From positions 1 through 64,000 of the forward strand of contig JACKCM010000008.1 in NCBI GenBank assembly GCA_020634035.1: a stretch of DNA of 64,000 nucleotides. The letters are read 5' to 3'. The stretch is from Candidatus Obscuribacterales bacterium (GTDB taxonomy: Bacteria; Cyanobacteriota; Vampirovibrionia; Obscuribacterales; Obscuribacteraceae). Of the stretch, positions 35,312 through 44,080 are shown piece by piece; within the stretch, counting starts at the first letter, position 1; every line of letters begins with the position of its first letter. The position numbers and the translations under genes are program-made. Below the pieces are notes generated by a model that was not told the DNA's origin, did not search any database, and saw only the letters and a list, made by a program, of their open reading frames with translations.

Positions 35312-36056
35312 ATGTCCAAGAACAAGAAAAACAATTGCATTGTAGGCGCCGAGAAGTCACACCGACTTTAGCCTCCTGCTGGACATACACGCCGGTGAGG
35401 GTGGACAGGACTCGAAGAATTTCGCAAGAGAATTGATGGCAGCGTATTGTAAATACGCTGGCGCAAATCGCTTTGATTGCGAGATTGTCTATGACTCTGA
35501 TAGCTCCTGGTCTCTTCTTGTGAAGGGCAAGGGCTGCTGGGAAGCATTCGAAGGAGAGTCGGGTAAACACGTTGTTACCCGAGTACCGGCGAGTGAATCC
35601 CGGGGGCGTCGTCACACATCGACGGTGGCGGTGGCGGTACTACCGATGTCGGAGGGTGCAGGCACCAGCCCGGGCACATTGTTCTCTCTCGATGAGGTGG
35701 AGGTCATTACCCAGCGCGGTCATGGTAAAGGTGGTCAACATCAGAACAAGGTTGAGACCGCTGTTCGAGTCATCCACAGAGACACCGGTATCAGTGTATT
35801 CATAAACGGCAGGAGCCAGCAGAGGAACAAACAACTTGCCCTGGAGATTCTCCGGGCGCGGGTTGAGAAGCTAGAGAGCGAAGCCGCCAGCGAAACCCAA
35901 CGAAGGTTGAAGTCGGATCAGATAGGCTCTGGAAGCCGCAGTGGTCGAATCCGCACTTACAACTTTATTCGTTCTTTTGTTGTCGACCATCGCACCGGCA
36001 GAAAGACCCCTCGACTAGATCAAGTCATGAAAGGGAGGTTCGATCTGCTTATGTAA
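35312..36056 (+). CDS. RF1-like peptide chain release factor, read across a +1 frameshift at CTT-TAG
   Basis: An ideal AGGAGGTG (35297-35304) seven nt before ATG 35312 starts a 19-codon frame, MSKNKKNNCIVGAEKSHRL, ending at TAG 35369. The conserved body lies in the +1 frame from AGC 35370: SLLLDIHAGEGGQDSKNFAR matches the release-factor PCRF start. Then comes RVPASESRGRRHTS, the RF1-type stop-recognition block (PxT-like, not the RF2 SPF), and GHGKGGQHQNK with the catalytic GGQ, ending RIRTYNFIRSFVVDHR. That frame has no ATG, GTG or TTG before 35433, too late to include the PCRF motif. Fused product 247 aa, lacking RF domain 1. RF2 genes use the same layout at CTT-TGA-C. A one-base T-run indel is the alternative. 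Confidence 0.8.
35366..35372 (+). promoter_or_regulatory. Candidate programmed +1 frameshift site CTT TAG C
   Basis: CTT (35366-35368) is followed by TAG (35369-35371) and then C, the same form as the prfB site CTT TGA C. Peptidyl-tRNA(Leu) on CUU could slip to UUU and continue at AGC. TAG is read by RF1-type factors, and the encoded factor is RF1-like, so an autoregulatory loop would be consistent. The internal Shine-Dalgarno that stimulates prfB shifting (AGGGGG three nt upstream) is absent here. Confidence 0.5.
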
Positions 36057-36076
36057 TCCCAGATAATACTATGTGG

Positions 36077-37729
36077 TCACCTTCTGTATTTTGCCAGATA
36101 GTTGAGCATGTCGTAGGGGCCAATGTTGCCGCTCAATCTCTCGCTGGGATTGAAGCGGTAGCGGCCGTCTGGCCCCTGGGTTACGTTGCCTATTAGTGTG
36201 GTGGGCACGGATGTGATGTTGTACTGCTGTGCAAGTCCGGGGTTGGCGTCGACATCGACTTTGGTGAAGACGTCGTTATCTCTCATGAAATTCTGGACAT
36301 TGCCGTTGTTCCAGGTGCCTGCTTCCATGTTGCGACAGGGACCGCACCAGCTTGCTCCGAATTTCATAACCATGGGGCGGCCGGTTTTGGCTGCTATTTC
36401 CATGGCTTGTTGTACTTCTGAGCCATTGAAGTGCTTGTCTCTGGCTATCTGCTCGAGCCGCGCTCTTTCTTCTGCCTCTTTGCGTTCCGCTTCGGTTCTG
36501 TCGCGGTCTTCTCTGTCTCGACCGTCGTCAGTATCGTCTGTAGTGTCAGGGTTGTTTTCGGGTCTTTGATCAGGTCTTGTATTGGGATTCGGTCGGTTGT
36601 CTCCGGGTCTATTGTCTGTCTCTGGCGGTCGGTTGTCTGCGGGCGTGTCAACATCCGGCTGATTTGGTTGCGGTGGTTGAACGTCAGGGTTATTGTCTTT
36701 GCGAAGGTCCAGGGTTGAGCGTTTTGCGTATTGCATTTGCTCGCGCATGATACTGGTTATCTCGCTTCTTCCGCCCTGGAAGGTGGCCACAGAGTTGCCC
36801 AGACCGAATTTTCCGTCGGCGCGCTGTTCTACATTGTAGATTCCAGTGAAGGCAAGATTGGCGTCGGATTTGCCGTCGGCGCCCAGACCTCGTCCGTCTT
36901 CCTCGCTTCGGCGCGCGACTTGACCGAGATCAGAATTAGGGTCGAGGGTGTCGGTGTCAACGTACATAAATACGGCGTCGCCATCTTTCATGTTGGCTTG
37001 TAATGTCTCGCCGGTCTGTTTCTGGGTGTCCCGGGCTGACTGAGAGCCGAAGACCACCACCACCGGTTTGCCCTGTTCAGCAGCCTGACGCAGGGCGTCC
37101 TGATATTGCTGCTCCAGAGTCCTTTCTCCGCTATCGGCGCTGGTGTCGCCGGCGCTCTCGCCTTCGCCTGCGTCCTCGTTGTTTTCATTCGCTTCGTTGG
37201 CGGCAGCAGCATCAGCATTAGCGGAGTTTGGGTCGTCGGTCGGTTCTCCTTCGGGTGGATTATCTGCATTGGCAGAGTCCTGCGCCTGACCTTCCTGTTC
37301 CGGACCTGCTTGCGATGAGGGTTCGTTGCCGTTTTCTCCGTTTCCTGCTTCTTGACCGGCGTCTTCATTCTCGTCGGGCTGCTGCGGCTGATCAGATATT
37401 TCTCCGGGATTTTTCTTAGAGTTGCCCAGGTTGTTGTAGGAGAAGCCGGATTTTTCTATGGCTTCGGTATAGTCTTCGCGGTTGTCTCCCCATTGGTTTT
37501 CCACCGGATTAATCGTCCCGGTGATCTCCATATTTGGCAGATTTGCATCACCGGGGCCACTGGAGCTGTCTCTTCGAGAAGGGCAGACACCGCCGGGGCA
37601 GCCGTCCATGCTGCGGTCGGCTAGCAGCTCTGCGGGGTCGCCAAAGTCTGCATAGTTCTGTTGTTCGTAAGAATTGCTGGTCGGGCGCTCTACGTATTGA
37701 TCCGTAGCGCCCCTGGCGGGATTCGGCAT
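36077..37729 (-). CDS. Protein with two thioredoxin-fold domains, one with WCGPC
   Basis: 550 aa, no signal peptide. Residues 1-190 are low in complexity, rich in Asn, Glu and Ala. The first thioredoxin-like domain (about 200-335) starts QQYQDALRQAAEQGKPVVVV and has GSQSAR where the active site should be, so no CxxC. A Pro/Asn/Asp/Arg linker (350-425) leads to the second (about 430-550), with FGASWCGPCRNM (C462, C465), VDVDANPGLAQQYNI and the cis-proline in SVPTT. The second domain should be redox-active. Why a thiol-redox module sits in a leaderless, low-complexity chain is unclear. Convergent with the release factor (20 bp). Confidence 0.82.
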   Translation of the reverse strand: MPNPARGATDQYVERPTSNSYEQQNYADFGDPAELLADRSMDGCPGGVCPSRRDSSSGPGDANLPNMEITGTINPVENQWGDNREDYTEAIEKSGFSYNNLGNSKKNPGEISDQPQQPDENEDAGQEAGNGENGNEPSSQAGPEQEGQAQDSANADNPPEGEPTDDPNSANADAAAANEANENNEDAGEGESAGDTSADSGERTLEQQYQDALRQAAEQGKPVVVVFGSQSARDTQKQTGETLQANMKDGDAVFMYVDTDTLDPNSDLGQVARRSEEDGRGLGADGKSDANLAFTGIYNVEQRADGKFGLGNSVATFQGGRSEITSIMREQMQYAKRSTLDLRKDNNPDVQPPQPNQPDVDTPADNRPPETDNRPGDNRPNPNTRPDQRPENNPDTTDDTDDGRDREDRDRTEAERKEAEERARLEQIARDKHFNGSEVQQAMEIAAKTGRPMVMKFGASWCGPCRNMEAGTWNNGNVQNFMRDNDVFTKVDVDANPGLAQQYNITSVPTTLIGNVTQGPDGRYRFNPSERLSGNIGPYDMLNYLAKYRR

Positions 37730-37849
37730 CTTAAAGGAAACTTGGAGAATTCTGGAGAAAGGGGAGTTGAAGTGCCTGGTGGCACCAAATAGGAAGGATC
37801 AGGCGGACGAGATAATATTATTAGTGATATGTAGCCAAAGTGTACCTTC

Positions 37850-39703
37850 TCAGGACTTTTCGGCGGGCAGGCTGACGGTGAAAGTGCAGCCCGATTCTTT
37901 GTTGTTGCGCACAGCTATCTCTCCACCGTGACCTTCAACAATGGCTTTGCAGATGGCAAGGCCTATGCCGGTGCCTTCAATACCAGCCTTGGCGTCATCT
38001 TTGTCGCGTTCGAAGCGCGTGAAGATCTTACTCTCGAATGCGCTAGAGATTCCCGGACCTTGATCCGATACCTGAAACTCGACTGCCTCGCCTGTCTTTC
38101 TAACTTTCAGATCGATAGTGCTGTCCGGAGGAGAAAACTTGATTGCGTTCGATAGCAAGTTGACTATGACCTGGACGATTCTCTCCTGGTCGACAGCCAG
38201 CTCGATATCCGGATCATCCAGGCTGACTTCGAGTTTTCGTTTCGATTTTACGCCTTCGACAGCGCCGACAGATCTGTCGACGATTTCGAGGGCGGAGACT
38301 CTTTTGATTTCCAGTTCCAGTTTGCCACTTTCCATTTTTGATATGTCGAGCAGGTCGCCTATGAGTTTGATAAGGCGGTCTATTTCTCTGTCTGATTTGT
38401 TGAGAATGCGTTGAGCATCGTCTGAAATCTCGCCCATCTTGCCGGTGCCCACCAGGGCAAGAGCCGCTTGAATAGAGCTGAGCGGTGTCTTTAAGTCATG
38501 GCTTACCATAGAGACCATCTCTTTTTTCAGTCTCTCCACTTCAAATTTTGCGGTCAGGTCAACTATATTCAGTACCAGTCTGGTGCCAAGATCGCTCTGC
38601 ATGATACTGAGCTTGGCTTCCACCGGAAAGGTCTTGCCGACAGAGTTTATGGCTTGAATCTGAGCTGCTTTGCCCAGCGCTCTTTCGGTGAGCATATCTA
38701 GAAAAGCATCCAGGGACATTGTCTCGGAGTCGCAAAAGAGAGCGGCGATTCTCTGACCGATCAACTCTTCGGCGCTGTATCCGAAGAGTTCTTCTACATA
38801 GGGGTTGGACTGGGTGATCTCGCCTTTGTCGTCCACTATCAAGAGACCGACTTGCATGTTGTCGATGAAAGCGCGAATTCTCGCTTCGTTGGCTTTCTCT
38901 TTTTCCTGGGCGGCGAGCAGCATCTGGGCCATCTGGCGAAAACTTTCATCCAGGCGGCTGAGTTCATCGTCACCGCCGATGGGGGCAAGCAACTCTTCGT
39001 TGTTGGAGAGGCGCCGTGTGTTTGCTGTAAGGACGGAGATTCTGCGTGAAAACTTCTGGGTCATGATTGTGGTAGCCACAGCAGCCATTACGATGTTGAA
39101 GATTACCCCGACCATAACCAGTTTTTCAAGCAGCTCACGACTGGCTTTTTCTTTCTCAATGGACTGTTTGATCTTTTGCTTTTTTCTCTCCAGAGTTGCC
39201 AGTTCGGTAACTTGAGCGACCACGTCGTTTATCACACTGCGGGCCTTTTGCAGGAGCTTCATAGCTTGCCATGTATCGGTGTATTCCTCTTTGTTCTGCA
39301 GAACCGTCTTTGTTTCATCCATCAACGATACGATCTGCTGGATCTGAAATTTAGTCTTGGCGACGATGGCTGCCTCGTTGGGATCTTCAGTGGTAAGAGT
39401 TTCAAGGCGCTTGAGGCGCATCAGCACTTCTTTCATGGCTGTGTCGCTGGCGGTGAAGTCGCTGTTTCCTTCCTTATAGGTGGTCTGGAGCAGGGCCATT
39501 ATCGAGGTATAGGAGTACATGATCAGGTCGTTGACGTTGTTTACTATTGCCCTGGATTTCTGCATCTGGGTGTAATGGACTTTTGTGTCGCTCAGAACCG
39601 AGCCCAGGGTGAGCAAGAGCGCGACCTCGCCAAAGACGAAGAAGGCGACAAGAAGCGCTGCCTGGGTTGTCAATTTGAACTTCAATGTCCTGCGCTTTCT
39701 CAA
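37850..39703 (-). CDS. Sensor histidine kinase (TM, HAMP, PAS, HisKA, HATPase)
   Basis: 617 aa. Transmembrane segments at about 12-35 and 195-213 flank a helical sensing domain with coiled-coil character (45-190). HAMP follows (216-268, RRISVLTANTRRLSNNEELL), then PAS (275-385, FIDNMQVGLLIVDDKGEITQ). HisKA carries H402 in MVSMVSHDLKTPLSS. The ATPase has an N box IVNLLSNAIKFSP, G1 VSDQGPGIS, FTRFERD and G2 GTGIGLAICKAIVEGHGG. All kinase motifs are intact. No response regulator is directly adjacent; the nearest is the OmpR-type gene at 42174 on the other side of the histidine-rich gene, a possible partner. Confidence 0.95.
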   Translation of the reverse strand: MRKRRTLKFKLTTQAALLVAFFVFGEVALLLTLGSVLSDTKVHYTQMQKSRAIVNNVNDLIMYSYTSIMALLQTTYKEGNSDFTASDTAMKEVLMRLKRLETLTTEDPNEAAIVAKTKFQIQQIVSLMDETKTVLQNKEEYTDTWQAMKLLQKARSVINDVVAQVTELATLERKKQKIKQSIEKEKASRELLEKLVMVGVIFNIVMAAVATTIMTQKFSRRISVLTANTRRLSNNEELLAPIGGDDELSRLDESFRQMAQMLLAAQEKEKANEARIRAFIDNMQVGLLIVDDKGEITQSNPYVEELFGYSAEELIGQRIAALFCDSETMSLDAFLDMLTERALGKAAQIQAINSVGKTFPVEAKLSIMQSDLGTRLVLNIVDLTAKFEVERLKKEMVSMVSHDLKTPLSSIQAALALVGTGKMGEISDDAQRILNKSDREIDRLIKLIGDLLDISKMESGKLELEIKRVSALEIVDRSVGAVEGVKSKRKLEVSLDDPDIELAVDQERIVQVIVNLLSNAIKFSPPDSTIDLKVRKTGEAVEFQVSDQGPGISSAFESKIFTRFERDKDDAKAGIEGTGIGLAICKAIVEGHGGEIAVRNNKESGCTFTVSLPAEKS

Positions 39704-39879
39704 AACGTCCGGTGACCTTTGTTGTGCGTGTTGAGGCTAAATCATTTTCAATTAGATTCAACTAGTTTAGCAGTGAGAAAGGCAAAGAAGAAATCGTTCG
39801 TCAACGATCTCTTCCATGCTTGCTTGCTCGAAGGAAATCCGGTTTATTACCGGGTTTTGGTTTTGTGTACCTACCCGAT

Positions 39880-41616
39880 TTAGAAGAGGCCGCCCAGAAG
39901 CTTTTTGCCAAGTTTAAGAGGCGCTTTCAGGGAATCTTCGATTTTGTCCTGGACTTTCTCGTGAACTTTTATCGGCGCCAGGGGATCAAGCGGGCTGGGC
40001 AGGTCTTTCAGGAGATCACCCGGGTTGGGTGGGCTGAAAGGAAGACCGCCTAGTAGATCGCCCGGGTTGGGCGGGCTGAAAGGAAGATCGCCTAGCAAAT
40101 CACCTGGGTTGGGCGGGCTGAAGGGAAGATCGCCTACCAAATCACCTGGGTTCGGCGGGCTGAAAGGAAGATCGCTTAGTAAATCACCTGGGTTGGGTGG
40201 GCTCGGCAGGAAGCTGCTTCCGCCTGATTCTCCCGGCAGATTTGGAAAGCCGGGAAGTCCGGGAAGCTCAGGAATTCTGATAGAGAAGTCCTGATCGGGG
40301 TTCATGGAGTGCCGCGGGCCCAGGGTTCGGAATATATTGGTGTTGCCGATCGGAGCACTATCGAATCCGAGGGAGCGACCGAGGCCACGGGTGAATTGTT
40401 CTGGCGATGGCATGGCCGGAAACAGTCTCTGGTTGTCAGATGTGTAGCCCAGCAGGTTGGTCAGATCGCGTAAGAAGCGATCTGGGCTGGGGGGCATCGG
40501 AAGGTAGCTGTTGCTGTCGGAATTAGTAAAAGAGCGCTGAAGGTTGGAGATGAAATCCATCGGGCTCGGAGGTAGAAAACTGTTATTTGAGCCGTTCATC
40601 AGGTCGCCCAGGTTTTGCATGAAATCTGTCGGGGAAGGAATGCGAGGAACTGGAAAGAAAGCGTCTGTTGGACGGAAGATGTTTTGGAGTCCGCGCAAGA
40701 GACTTTGTGGATGCGGTACGTAGCTGGAGGAGTCTCCACCACATGCACCGGAGAACGCGTTTGGCAACTGAGCCGGTGTTATATTGATGATGTTGATCGT
40801 GCAATGGTAGGGGCTTGGTTCGCAGTCTGGAGTGGTATCACGACTGGAATCATCGCCTTCACTGGTTCGGTTGTCTCCGGTGGTGTTGTCTCCGGTCGTG
40901 TTGTCACAGTCAGTGTTATCGCTATTGCGACCGTCGTTGTTTCTAGTGTCACCGTTTCCGGTTTCGCCGGTAGCGTCATCGCATTCGGTATTACGGCCGC
41001 GACGCCGATCTTCTCCGGTTTCCCGTTCGTGGCTGTGATGCTCTCCTTCGGGAGTCTCATCGGCAGAACCGTGTTCATGACCATGGCGATGGTGCTCTCC
41101 ATGATGGCGACCATGCTCTCTGTGATGGTGACCGTGTTCTGACCGTTCGCTCGATTCGGGAAGTTCGATATTTATAGTAATGTTTTGATTGGCTGACAGG
41201 GAATTGTCGCCATTGGTTGCGGTGGCGCTGGTATCACCAACGTTGGCTGAGTTGCTGGTGTCGCCAACGGTAGCGGTGACATTGGTGTCGCCAGCGGAGG
41301 CAGGTGTCTCATTGGGTGTCTCGTTAGGTGTCGGACATGTCTCATCGGGTGTGGCATGGGTGTCGTCGGCTGTTGTGGCTGTATAGATTGTCTCGTTACT
41401 GCTGTCAGTTGGAGTTTTCTGCCCGTCGTCAATGATGATGCAAGAGTCGGGGAAGTGTTTCAGGCTGTCCTGATTCTCTGCTCCGCTGAAGGACTTTATC
41501 TGCTGAGCTACATCGGTGGGTGATTCGTTGAATACGGTCAGGAAGTCGTCGCGCATACATTTTTGAGCTTCGAATACTTCACTTTGACCTCGAGGGGAAT
41601 GGTCCAGGCTAGACAT
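39880..41616 (-). CDS. Histidine-rich, repeat-containing low-complexity protein
   Basis: 578 aa from ATG 41616, chosen because AAAGGAG lies seven nt upstream; the longer frame to 41838 is not protein-like. In order: a short folded-looking start (MSSLDHSPRGQSEVFEA), a Thr/Asn/Ala-rich section with NETP and GDTS repeats, then a His-rich block (HGHHHREHGRHHGEHHRHG). An acidic Asp/Asn/Gly-rich section follows, then repeats of the type PxPPSPxxFxxxL, then a 14-residue repeat (PFSPPNPGDLLGDL) of about four copies. The tail is basic and amphipathic (KAPLKLGKKLLGGLF). The His block may bind metals. No signal peptide, no known family. Confidence 0.7.
   Translation of the reverse strand: MSSLDHSPRGQSEVFEAQKCMRDDFLTVFNESPTDVAQQIKSFSGAENQDSLKHFPDSCIIIDDGQKTPTDSSNETIYTATTADDTHATPDETCPTPNETPNETPASAGDTNVTATVGDTSNSANVGDTSATATNGDNSLSANQNITINIELPESSERSEHGHHHREHGRHHGEHHRHGHEHGSADETPEGEHHSHERETGEDRRRGRNTECDDATGETGNGDTRNNDGRNSDNTDCDNTTGDNTTGDNRTSEGDDSSRDTTPDCEPSPYHCTINIINITPAQLPNAFSGACGGDSSSYVPHPQSLLRGLQNIFRPTDAFFPVPRIPSPTDFMQNLGDLMNGSNNSFLPPSPMDFISNLQRSFTNSDSNSYLPMPPSPDRFLRDLTNLLGYTSDNQRLFPAMPSPEQFTRGLGRSLGFDSAPIGNTNIFRTLGPRHSMNPDQDFSIRIPELPGLPGFPNLPGESGGSSFLPSPPNPGDLLSDLPFSPPNPGDLVGDLPFSPPNPGDLLGDLPFSPPNPGDLLGGLPFSPPNPGDLLKDLPSPLDPLAPIKVHEKVQDKIEDSLKAPLKLGKKLLGGLF
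40022..40210. repeat. 42-bp tandem repeat, four full copies plus a partial
   Basis: Copies start at 40022, 40064, 40106, 40148 and 40190 (the last diverges after about 13 bases), with unit gggttgggcgggctgaaagg and so on. They lie in frame in the histidine-rich gene, each encoding PFSPPNPGDLLGDL or a close variant. Copies differ by a few bases, mostly silent or conservative, so the repeat is under protein-level constraint. No spacers, so not CRISPR. Confidence 0.9.
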
Positions 41617-42173
41617 GGTAGAACTCCTTTGGGCGAGCAAAAAACTTCGTGGATAGCTTTGTGCGTATCCATGAGAGTATCGGGATATTCTTGTGTGTAT
41701 CTCGACATTCGAGAGTATCAGTGCATCTCGAATGGCAAGTTTTCCCCACGCTCCAGGCTGCTCCGGCGACAGAACTGTGCCGAAAACTTTTATGATTGAG
41801 GCACACCAAGCGAAGTAAGTGCGCCGTAATCTTTGCACAAGCTGGGGTGAAATGGATACCAGATATAGTATCGGATATCCGCCAGCACAGAGCGTCGTTT
41901 TATATGAGCAGATGAAGTGAGGGTTCTTAGTAAGCGGTTTTTGTCTTTCGACTCCGACCGTTCTCGTAGGCTACAGCCAAAATGTTGCAGAATTGCTACA
42001 AGTCAAGAGGGCGCTTGTCTCAATTCTGGAAAGTGGCGCTCTGGGTGCTCTGGGCGCCGGATTTTGCCTTCTATGGAAGCCTTTTTGAACAATGGGCCGA
42101 TTAAGGTAAAATACAAGTCTAATTACTACTAGTTGCGGCTGCGCCTGTACCGATACCCCTGGCTTTTGGCTTT
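41617..42173. other. Intergenic region between the histidine-rich gene and the response regulator
   Basis: About 560 bp. It must contain divergent promoters. Repeated motifs with GAGAGTATC and GAGAGTATCAG at 41670-41722 may be protein-binding sites. A likely rightward promoter is listed separately. No RNA gene recognised. Confidence 0.35.
42085..42112 (+). promoter_or_regulatory. Candidate promoter of the OmpR-type response regulator
   Basis: TTGAAC (42085-42090), a 16-nt spacer and TAAAAT (42107-42112) lie about 60 bp before the response-regulator ATG. Both boxes are close to the housekeeping consensus (4/6 and 5/6) but the spacer is one base short. Assigned by position and similarity only. 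Confidence 0.4.
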
Positions 42174-42851
42174 ATGGCAAAAATACTGATTGTTGAAGAT
42201 GACCTTACCCTGGCTGATTATGTGAAAAGGTGGCTGGAGTCTGAGAATCATGTGGTCGATCATCTCGATGATGGGCAAGAAGCGATCAGCCATTTGAAGA
42301 TCTACGAATATGATGTGGTGGTACTTGATGTCGGGCTGCCTGGTATGAGCGGGATAGAGGTCATTCGTACCTACAGGCAAGCCGGAGGCAAAACACCGGT
42401 TATTTTCCTGACCGGAAAAGACTCTATTGACGATAAGATGACCGGTCTTGACTCTGGTGGCGATGACTATCTGACCAAGCCTTTCAATGTCAAAGAGTTG
42501 TCTGCGAGAATCCGGGCGCTTTTGCGCCGGACACCGGATGTGAACAAAGATAGTCTTACCTATCACGATATTTCTATGGATACCTCCACGCGAACAGTGA
42601 AGCGGGGGACGCGGGATGTGAAACTATCGGCGAAGGAATTTGCTTTATTAGAATTTTTGATGCGGCATCCGGAGCAAGTCTTCAGCGCCCAGGCTTTAAT
42701 AGATCGTGTCTGGACTTCTTATTCTGATGTGTCACCAGAGTCGGTGCGGACTTATGTAACCCGCTTGCGCTCGAAAATCGATGATAAGGACAAGCCGACG
42801 ATTATTCAGTCTTTGTATGGTGCCGGCTATAAATTGAAGTGGGAAGAGTAG
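42174..42851 (+). CDS. OmpR/PhoB-family response regulator
   Basis: 225 aa. Receiver 1-118 with acidic pair D9/D10 (ILIVEDD), phosphoacceptor D52 (VVVLDVGLPGMSG), T80 (VIFLTGKD) and K102 (DDYLTKPF). The C-terminal 100 residues are a winged helix of the OmpR/PhoB type: ELSAKEFALLEFLMRHPEQV-like start, then SPESVRTYVTRLRSKI, the recognition helix, and IQSLYGAGYKL, the wing. All key residues are present, so it should be active. The nearest histidine kinase is at 37850, about 2.5 kb left on the other strand, so pairing is uncertain. Confidence 0.95.
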   Translation: MAKILIVEDDLTLADYVKRWLESENHVVDHLDDGQEAISHLKIYEYDVVVLDVGLPGMSGIEVIRTYRQAGGKTPVIFLTGKDSIDDKMTGLDSGGDDYLTKPFNVKELSARIRALLRRTPDVNKDSLTYHDISMDTSTRTVKRGTRDVKLSAKEFALLEFLMRHPEQVFSAQALIDRVWTSYSDVSPESVRTYVTRLRSKIDDKDKPTIIQSLYGAGYKLKWEE

Positions 42852-42881
42852 CTTAAGCCGCGATTTGAGAGAACTTTCTGG

Positions 42882-43442
42882 CTAGCCGAAAATTACCAGC
42901 GCGATGAAAACGGCAACACAAACAATCATGAGGATAATGTCCCAGATTGTGAATCTTGATGCTATCTGCGCCTGCGGGCGAAGCTCTCTATTTAGCACTA
43001 ACATCTTTCGCTGAAATATCGATAGTATGAACAGTGATAGAAGTTGACATCCTAGAGCTCCGAAGCCCAGCAAAGCAAGGGTCTCATCGGTGACTCTATC
43101 CGACATCCGATCCAGAAATTTGGCGGCGGTTACAAGCAAGAAATAAATCCATGCCAGGGCCCATTTGTGAGTGCGGATCGGATAGTTATTCTCTGATGCT
43201 TTGGTCTCTAGTCCCTGCATCATGCTAAAGAAGGAAAGAGGTAAGAAGATGCACCAGATAACTGCCGCTACTTTAGAGTCGCTTGGTACTTGCAGGGCGC
43301 GGAAGTTCTTATAAGACCAGTAGAGCAGATAGATTCCGCCGGTGAAAATACCCATCATCCAGAACTTTAGGCTGGAGACCGGGTATCCGATAGTGTTTTG
43401 GAGGTTGGGGGTGCCGGGATCCATTTGAGTAGAGTTCGTCAT
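42882..43442 (-). CDS. Membrane protein, DUF4234-like
   Basis: 186 aa from ATG 43442, since GGAAGGA lies just upstream; the GTG at 43457 overlaps that site. Four to five hydrophobic segments: about 24-42 (WMMGIFTGGIYLLYWSYKN), 58-76, 93-110, 120-142 and 163-184. The start, with FTGGIYLLYWSYKNFRAL, recalls DUF4234-type membrane proteins (T-GxYxxYWxY-KN). No catalytic motif. Convergent with the response regulator (30 bp gap). Confidence 0.6.
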   Translation of the reverse strand: MTNSTQMDPGTPNLQNTIGYPVSSLKFWMMGIFTGGIYLLYWSYKNFRALQVPSDSKVAAVIWCIFLPLSFFSMMQGLETKASENNYPIRTHKWALAWIYFLLVTAAKFLDRMSDRVTDETLALLGFGALGCQLLSLFILSIFQRKMLVLNRELRPQAQIASRFTIWDIILMIVCVAVFIALVIFG

Positions 43443-43489
43443 AGGTCTTCCTTCCACCTGGTATTTAAAATAGTATCATTTCAGGTCTT

Positions 43490-43966
43490 TCAATCTACGA
43501 AATCTTCCGCGTCTGCCCCGGCATTCGGTTCTGGTAGATCAAGGGCGATGGAAGCAGATTTGAGAGGACCTCCTGGTGGCAGTTTTGCTCTTGTTCCTGC
43601 GCCTGCAGGAGGTTCAAGAAATTTCCAGGACCAGTCTAGTGTCCAGTTATAGGCCCAGGTAAGATTGAACTGACAGATATCGCAGGTCAGGAGATCGTTG
43701 GTTGCTTGCAGGCGATGTCCCCGTTCACATATAAAAGGAAGAAAAGTATCTGAGTCTTGATATGCAGCAAGAGACTGAACCTGAGTATCGGTCCAGCGAG
43801 CGGTTACTTTGTTTTCGATCTCTTCTTCTGAGATGCTCTGGTTCTTTCCCTGGGGTGCACAAGTTTCGCAGATGGAATAGTCCATGTGCGGCAGCAATCT
43901 GGTGCAGTTAAGCTCCAGTTTTTGACATATCTGGCAGAAAGCCCTAAATGTTTTGACGTCGCTCAT
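43490..43966 (-). CDS. Zinc-ribbon-like protein, hypothetical
   Basis: 158 aa, no signal peptide. Two putative metal-binding units: CQICQ with CETCAPQ (residues 11-38), and CERGHRLQATNDLLTCDICQ (about 80-98), which has the spacing of a rubredoxin-like or RING-like knuckle. Between them is a basic/acidic helical linker. The C-terminal 40 residues are Pro/Ala/Asp-rich. The product may be a protein- or nucleic-acid-binding adaptor; no family assigned. It starts 248 bp from the divergent TonB-C-like gene. Confidence 0.6.
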   Translation of the reverse strand: MSDVKTFRAFCQICQKLELNCTRLLPHMDYSICETCAPQGKNQSISEEEIENKVTARWTDTQVQSLAAYQDSDTFLPFICERGHRLQATNDLLTCDICQFNLTWAYNWTLDWSWKFLEPPAGAGTRAKLPPGGPLKSASIALDLPEPNAGADAEDFVD

Positions 43967-44080
43967 CCGTATTTCGAATTTACCATGGAGATTGATTCAC
44001 CACCAGCAGATGGGCTTGGTTAATTCTGCCGTTTAATCTTTTCGATTGAATCGACCTGGTTTCAATTCACCTTTTTCCGT

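Noticed and set aside
40022..40210. Regular repeat spacing as a possible CRISPR array
   Set aside because: Units are contiguous without spacers and lie in frame in a coding region.
40615..41142. 175-residue plus-strand frame opposite the histidine-rich gene
   Set aside because: Its composition follows from the complement of the repeats; no ribosome site and no domain.
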